Source of the DNA: Peromyscus leucopus
Taxonomy: Eukaryota; Chordata; Mammalia; Rodentia; Cricetidae
Direction of reading: 5' to 3'
Assembly (NCBI RefSeq): GCF_004664715.2
Contig: NC_051065.1
Location: 148,735,596 to 148,799,595 of the forward strand
DNA: 64,000 bases
In this document: positions 14,201 to 22,300 of the stretch, piece by piece
Layout: the number at the start of each line of letters is the position of its first letter
Numbering within the stretch: position 1 is the first letter of the stretch
Made by a program: the position numbers and the translations under genes
Notes under the pieces: model-generated
What the model was told of the DNA's origin: nothing
What the model saw: the letters and a program-made list of their open reading frames with translations, nothing else
Databases searched by the model: none

Positions 14201-17200
14201 ACTTGGGCAGCAGAGGCTGGAACAACAACCGGATTGGGAGCTCTTGTTTCTCTGTTCTTTCTCTCAAGCCATAACAGGTCAGCAGAATGCTGTGTTTAGT
14301 GCCTGTGCTCTCTTCACATGGGTCGGGCGATCTTTGTAGGTACCTTCCTGTCTCCAAAGGCAGGAACTCTCTACTGCCTCATACAATTGATTTATCACTG
14401 GTGTCATCAGAATTGACATCATCCACATATGCAATGAATGATCAAGCAGTAATGGATGCAGAGCAGTGGGGACGGGAGGAAGAAATGAACAACATAAGGG
14501 AAACATCCTAGGAGGAAGGACAACCTTAGCATTTCTACGTATTCTACAATGACACGTTATCCCAGGTAGTTTTTGTGTCCATGTACATTCTGAAGGATGG
14601 AAGATTAAACACAGGTGACTCACACTGCACACACAGTCACGTTTACTTTTTTATCTTGCACAGAGATGACCTTTGGGACCTTTACTTGAACTTCAAATCT
14701 GGGAAGCACTATTGGGAGAGAGAGGAGAAATTCAGGAGGGAAATAACTTTTCTAGTTGCCTTAATGATCATCCTCTGCCAAGAAATGGTGACTTCACATT
14801 ATTAAGGTTACCTCCCTCCCTCCAGTAAAGTTAGACTGTTGAGTGGTGATAGATTGTATCAGGATATGAAAACCACAGAGGTATCTACTTAAATAAGAAA
14901 AGCCAAGTAATTTGCTTCTGAAAATCCCTGAACTTTCTGGAAGTTCCATGTTGCTAGGTGGATAGCCAGATGAATCTCAGCCTTACCCATTGAACTCAAC
15001 ATGTTCAAAGCAATTTATCCTATGATAACCAGAAACTTACAAGATCTACTTTCCCTTTTCAATCTTCCCAAGCCATACCGAATTCCTCCACGGTGAAGGA
15101 GTGCTCTTTCTTCACTCCTGATTGTTTCACTATCACTATCTTGTAGGAGCCCTGAATAGGCTCTGATGACAGGCTGAAGGACAGCTGCTTAAGGCCATGC
15201 TCTGTGTTAATATCCCGCCACTGCATAATTCGATTCGTCTTTGGATCCTTTGAGACAGGTTGTAAATTTTGTAAGTAAATAGAGTTTTAATTACATCAAC
15301 ACATCTAAGACCACGTGTTCATGATGGAAGCATTAGGGTAGGGAGGAATAAAGGTTAGTGTGATATAATGAAGCAATTGTCCACATTGGTGGAAGGCTGC
15401 TGACCCACAGTACTACTACAACATTGCAACATCAAGTTACTTTCAGCGGATTGATTTCTGTCTGAATATGAAACAGTTAAGTTTCTTACCTCAATGTAAG
15501 CCAGAGGAAACTGAAACAGAAGAGAAAACAGTGTCAGTTTAGAACAGCGGTTCTCAGCCTATGGGTCATTATCACTTTGGCAAATCTCTATCTCCAAAAG
15601 TTATGATTCATATTATATTACATCAATTCATATTCATATTACATTATGATTCATAACAATATTATAGTTATGAAGTAACAATGAAAATAATTTATTGGAG
15701 ACCCATCTGAGCCTTTGTAGTATAGAGATTACAGAATTTATTGTTCAAATCAGGAATTTTTAGTTTAAAATGGGTTACTAGTTTTAAATATTATATCCAG
15801 CCAAAATACTTAAATTGGGGGCGGGGTGGTCCTGGGCAAGCTGTATATGCCACTCTACCCAGGGCCCTGGCTTCCTCTCCTCATCTAATGAGATACAAAG
15901 GCATTAGCACATGAACTCAATATACACCTCCTGGACGTAGTGCGACAGAGCAAACCACTGTCTAAACATTGCCCAGAAATCCGAAGAAAGAAAGGGTCAA
16001 CAGCTGCTCTCGCTTCAATGGAGAATTGCTGCTGACTAAGGCGAGGGCTGCATGTTCAGAGGTTTCACAGGCAAAGTGTTTCTGATCGAGCAGATGGAGA
16101 ACACAGTAAAGACAGACAGTGACAAGGTCATTTAAGGTTCTGTAATAACTGAGCCTTCTGAAGAGGCGAATTTCCTCAGATGAGCATCAGCTTGAGGAAA
16201 ATATAACCATTTCTAGCAGTTGAAGAGAGAGCAAGCAGTGGCAGTTGTAAGGGAATTTTAGTGAGATTGTACTTGTTTCTGAAAGTCTAGAAAAATAAAT
16301 CATGATAATGGATGATGAAACTGTGGTTCATGTGTATACGGTAAAAGTTTATTTAGCTATGAAAAATGAAATCACAAAATCTGTAGACAAATAGATAAAA
16401 CTCGAAAAAATTATAATGGTAAGCCAGGATCAGAAAGATAACTGTTGTAAGTTCTTTCTCATGTGGGGCTCCTCACTCCAAACCCAGAGTACTGGGGACT
16501 CACGGTACCTAGAAGAGGACCACTGGATGGGAATCCCTCAAGGCAGGGGACACAGCATGACATAGGAGATGTCAAAGCACAGGTGCACTTTTGGGGACAG
16601 AACATTTAACAGGGATGAGGGTGTGGGATGGGAGAGACAAGAGGGGAGGATGGGAGGGTTAACCCACTCTAAGGACCCATGAAAAAGCCTTGTGGAAACT
16701 TACTGCTTTCTAAGCTTATTAAGAAACTTAAGTTAAAAGGAGAGTCAGAGGAAGATGTACTGTATGTCTAGATAATGCTGCTCCTGAAGGTCAAGGGTCA
16801 TTAAACAAATGCCCCACTTCTAGGCATGAGATAGCACCTTATGAGTTTCTGGCCAGGGAGGACCTAGAGACCCCCCAAAACAATACAGAATCTTGACATT
16901 CTTCTTGATTGCCCACAGTAACTAGCTGATAATATTCTAGTGTGGAAGCCACCACACACCTTGGTGGAAGGTGTAGAGAAATCAAGCTGGTGCTCTGTTA
17001 ACATCCCCCCTGCTGATCGGCAGTCACACTGCCACAAGGTGCTGTGGAGATTGCTGCAGGAGAGGAGATGTCAACAGTCTTATCCAGCTGAGAACCCTAG
17101 GATGTCTAACACCAACCTACCATGCAAGATGTGCCCGTTGGTGTAAGAGTGGCACAACTTTTATGCGAGTAGAAAACTAGTCTCTGATTGATTTGAATCC

Positions 17201-19330
17201 TGTTCTGTAGGACGGAATTCATACTGGGTACTGAAAACCCCATCAACAGCCTATGACTCTGGAAGTCTTAGTCCAAGTGGAGAGATGACTCTTCAGTTTA
17301 GGTGAATTGTCATGGTACCAAGTTGCCTTTCTAATTTATGCTAATAGTCAAGGACAAATACTACACGCAGCTTGAATGAGGGAAGCTTCTCTTGGTTTGT
17401 GACCTGTGTTGATGAGACTAGGCTGTCTCCATTTTCCTCTGATCTCTCTTTGTGTGTCTTATTCCTCACCTTTTGAACTAAGGGGTACTCAGGACAGAAG
17501 CTTCTCTTTCCTGTTCTTTTCAAATGCCATGTCTTTATTGTCACCCACTTTCAACTCCAAACACTGAAGACGAGGGTGCAGACACTGCCCTTTTGGAAAC
17601 AACTACTGCGGTTTCAGTTTCCAAGATCAGGATGAACCAAGAAAAGCAAGAGCTGTCTGCTGACTTAACAGACTTTAAAAGCATCAACTGGGCCAGGCAG
17701 GCAGTGGTAGCACATCTTTTAATCCCAGCACTCAGAAGGCAGAGGCAGGCAGATCTCTGTGATTTCCAGACCCACCTAGTCTACATAGACAGTTTCAAGC
17801 AAGACAGAATTACATGGAGAAATCAGGTTTGTTTGTTTGTTTGTTTTTAAAAAGAACTCAATTGACATTGCAGAGTAAGAAAAGTTGTGAAAAAAGAAAA
17901 TTTCACAAAAGTCCTACATATGATTTCTTTTAATATCATCCTGGATGACCTAGTCTAAACAACCAGCAAAGGAAACTAAGCTATAAAATCTGTGAGTAAA
18001 GAAGGAATATTGTTTCTATCAGCTGAGGGACTAATACTTAGACAAGCCTGGTAGGTAAACAGACAGGAAGAAAAGCCACAGACAGATAATAGAAACAGTG
18101 AAATCCTGGCTTTCTCCTCAAACTCCTGACCTATGACACCGGTCTAAAGGCTACAGTAGGTCTCTCCCTCTAATACCAGGGCACCTCTGCAATGGACCAG
18201 CCTGATACATTCAAGGACAAGACCAAGATGAGTTCACCCTGCAGTTGTATCTGCCTCTCTGACTTTGTTCAAGCTGATCCACCCTAATTTAAGGAAGAAA
18301 GACCCCACAATGATCCTCAAAGACCCCAGCCCTCAGAGAGTGGCAGGGCTCCCCAATCTCCCTCTGCAGAGTGTCTTCCCACCCATGTGCCTGCGGTGTG
18401 TGTTTTCTCAACTCTAATAAAAGCCTTTCTTTACTGGCTGACTCAGTCTGCTGTGCTCAGGATTTTTCTTGCCTTTAATTTTTAGCTGTCAGAGAATGAT
18501 CCCTATACAGCAGTAGCAAGATCACTTTATAACTGGTACACAAAACCTATTGGAATCTAGATAAATCATTTTTGCTAATGAATTCAGCAAAATCAATATG
18601 ATAAAAAGTGATAGGGTACATAAAAAAAATCTTAATAAATGAAGGCAACAAATTATAAACTCTATAAACACAATTCATTAAGGAAAACTATGATATTAGG
18701 AATAAGTCAAATAAGAAACTGGGTAGGCCTACAAAGAACATTGCAAACCATTATGAATTACATAAAATAAAATCTAAAATAACGGGTAGATATATGTGCA
18801 CTAGACAGAAACATTTGTCATGAAATGATTTATACTCTTTCAAAATCATATACATATATATATACATATATACATATATATATTATTAATATTTCAATCA
18901 CGTTTCCAAGACTGATTGTAGAACTGCAACCTGAGAGTAAAATCTAAATAAAACATCCAGGAGTAGTTTTTGAAATACTGAAGCAAGGATTAATTCAAGG
19001 AAGTGAATTTAACCTAAATAAAAATGAAAGTGCTGTAATCCTTATGAAACCAGGATTAAAGACAGGAGGGAGAAGCAGTTGGTAAAATGCTAGCTGCTCA
19101 AGCAGAAAGACCTGGGTTCCATTTGCAGAATCCACACAAAAAGAAGGTACATGTTCCCACTGTAGTCCAGGCTGGAAAGCAGAGACACACAGCTCTCACC
19201 GGATGACTGGACAGGCTGCCTAGCATGATCATACAGCACCAGGCCAGCCATAGGCTCTGACTCAAAACCCATGATGTTCAGCACCCAAGAAATGAAATCT
19301 AAGATTGTCTTCTGGCTAGCACATACATGT

Positions 19331-19382
<52 letters not shown>

Positions 19383-22300
19383 TGAACATGTATTACACAG
19401 AGACACACAAAGAGCTAAGAAGTGAATCAACAGTCTGCACTGGAAACTTTAGTGTCAACAGACAACAGAGATAGGTAAAGGGATGAAGAGATTGCTCACC
19501 AGAACTGTACGCATGTGTGTGTATACAATGAAGGAGGGAACTAGAAAAAAATCATCCTGAGTGATGCAGCCCGGACCCAGAAAGACAAATATGACATGTA
19601 CTCACTTATAAATGACTGTTAGCTGCTAAGTAAAAGATAATCACACTCCACAGACCCAGAGAGGCTAAGCAGCAAGGAGGGCTCTAGGAGGGATGCATGG
19701 ATCTCCCTTGGAAGATTTTACAGGTGGACTGGCAGTCAGTGGGGATGGGAGCATGAGAGATCAGGTCAGGAGCAAAGAATGGAGTGAGAGAGTACAGAAA
19801 GAGATAGCTGGAATAGGGGGCATTGGAGAGCAATGTGGAAATGTAGTGCAGTGGAAACTTCCTGGAACCTATGATGGGGATCCTACTGAGGACTCCTAGT
19901 AATGACGTATATGGAGTCTGAACTGGCCGTCTTATAAGGAGGCAAGGCTTCCAGTTGTGGGACAGGAACACCTACTCAGACACAAAACCTTCAATCCACA
20001 ACTTGTCCTGCCTGCAAGACGTGCTGAGGCAATGGAGGCTCAGAGCTTATGAGAACGGCCAACAAATGACTAACAACAAATGACAACAAATGGTCTAACT
20101 TGAGGACAAAGATACTAGAGGCAGCCGATGGCCCGCACTGTCTGGATGGCCAGTAACTGGAAGCCGGATAGAGAGCTAGGGTAGAATCAAACATGACGGA
20201 CCACCCCAAACAATAAATAAACAAACAAAAAAATAAATAAATGAAATGATCCCTAATGATATTCTGCTCTACTCATAAGATTGGTGCCTAGACCAACTGT
20301 CATCAGAGAGGCTTCCTCTGGCAACTGAGAAGATGCAGAGCAGATGCAGAGATCCACAACCAAATATTAGGCAGAGCTCAGGGAACCCCACAAAGAAAGA
20401 AAGAAGGATGGTAGGAGCCAGAGGGGTCAAAGTCACTAGGAACAAATGCCTCACAGAATCAACTAAGCAGGGCTCATAGGGGCTCACAGAGACTGAAGAA
20501 GAAATCACAGAGCCTGTGGTTTCTGTGGGTCTGAGCTAGGTCCACTGCATGGAGGATGTGGTTGTTTGCTTGGGGTTTTTGTGGGACTCCTAGCAGTGGG
20601 AGTGGGCATGTCTCTGACTAACTTGCCTGCTCTTGGGACATTTTTCTTTCTACTGGGTTTTCTCACCCAGCCTTGATAGAAAAGTTTGTGCCTGGTCTTA
20701 TTGCATCTTGTTATGCCATGTACAGCTGATATCTCTGGGAGGCCTGCTCTTTTCTGAAGGGATGTGAATCTAGATGAGGGAGGGAGACTGGAAGGAGTGG
20801 AGGGAGGGGAGGATATGGTCATGATGTACTGTGTGAGAGAACAATAAAGAAAAAGATAACATATCCTTGATAGAATTATACAACAGATTATTGTGGTAAT
20901 ATAGAATCTCTACTCTCTACCAAATGATGTCTATTGTAAATTGTTATCTGTATAGAACACATTGAGTAAAATGGGATGGCTGTTTTACTGTTTGTTTTAA
21001 TTTTTAGCTAGTTCTTTGAGAGTTTTGTACAGTGTTTTCTGATGATATTCACTCCTTCCCCTAACTCATACCAGAACTACCTTCCTTCCTCACCCACCTG
21101 ACTTAGAGTTTTCCCTCTTTTTTTCCACATTAACTCTAATTTGTGCTTCCCATATATTCTTGGATATGTGGGCTTCCACTGGAGTGCAGTGGACTTACCT
21201 GTGTCTATACTCTAAAGAAAACTGAGTTTCTGCCTGTAGCTATCAGTTAGCAATAGCACCTCAGTTAAGGTGGGATTTCATGTACATATCCCCTCTCCAT
21301 GGTAAGGTTTGGTCTGGCCTGGTCTTGCATTGGTTTGTGCATGTTAACACAATTATAAGTTCATATGTGTGACTGCCATGCTGAGTCTAGAGGACTGTCT
21401 CCTTGTAGTCATTCACTACCTCTGGCTCTTACAGTCATTCCTTCCTCTCTGACACAATAATCTATGTTCCTTGGTTGGAGAAGATGTTATTTAGATGTCT
21501 AATTTGGGCTTTCACATTCTACAGCTAAGCTGCTGATGACTGGAGCCATCACTACTGAATAAGTTTCACAGAGCAAGAAGGTGCTATGCCCACTACCAGA
21601 AGGGTGGGATCGTCAATCTCACCCAGCCGTGAACCCTAAAAACTGTGAGGACCACTGGCCTGGCAGGACACGCCCACTGGTGCAGTAGTAGCACAGATGT
21701 CATGGAAGGAGCCAACCACTCTCTGACTGGATTTAAGTCCTACTACCCAAGATGAAACCCACATTAGACATCATTATAGGGCCAAGAATCTGTGGCTAAA
21801 CATGCCAGAGGACCAGAGGAGAACACATTATTACTCTGCTGCTTAAGGACATAGTGTTAAACCAACTGATATTGATGTATCTTTATACTCACAGATCAAA
21901 GCATCTCTCAGCCCCTGTCAGAGAAGCCTCTCCTTGCAGCAGAGGGTGATTAGCACAGACCCCACCACTTGCTGAAGTGCAGAGGACAAGAGACTCGAAC
22001 TGCTAATTTATTCTTTAGGGAGTCCATTTAGGGAAGGATCTAAATGTTCAATACCAAGTTACAGGTGAGAAATACCCCTGTTAGACTAGAAATGGATTTC
22101 TTAAGGATGGCTTGAAGTAACAGAAACTACAAAAGAAATGACTGACATGGTTAAGCCCAAAGGTTCTGTACAGTAACAGTCTCCATGAAGTATAAAGAAA
22201 CCCAGAGATGCTTCACCAGCAATGGAGTACAAGATATAGGGAAGACATTGCATGGCCAATGGTAACTGAGCAAGGGGTAGAAATAGTCAAATGAGCAGAG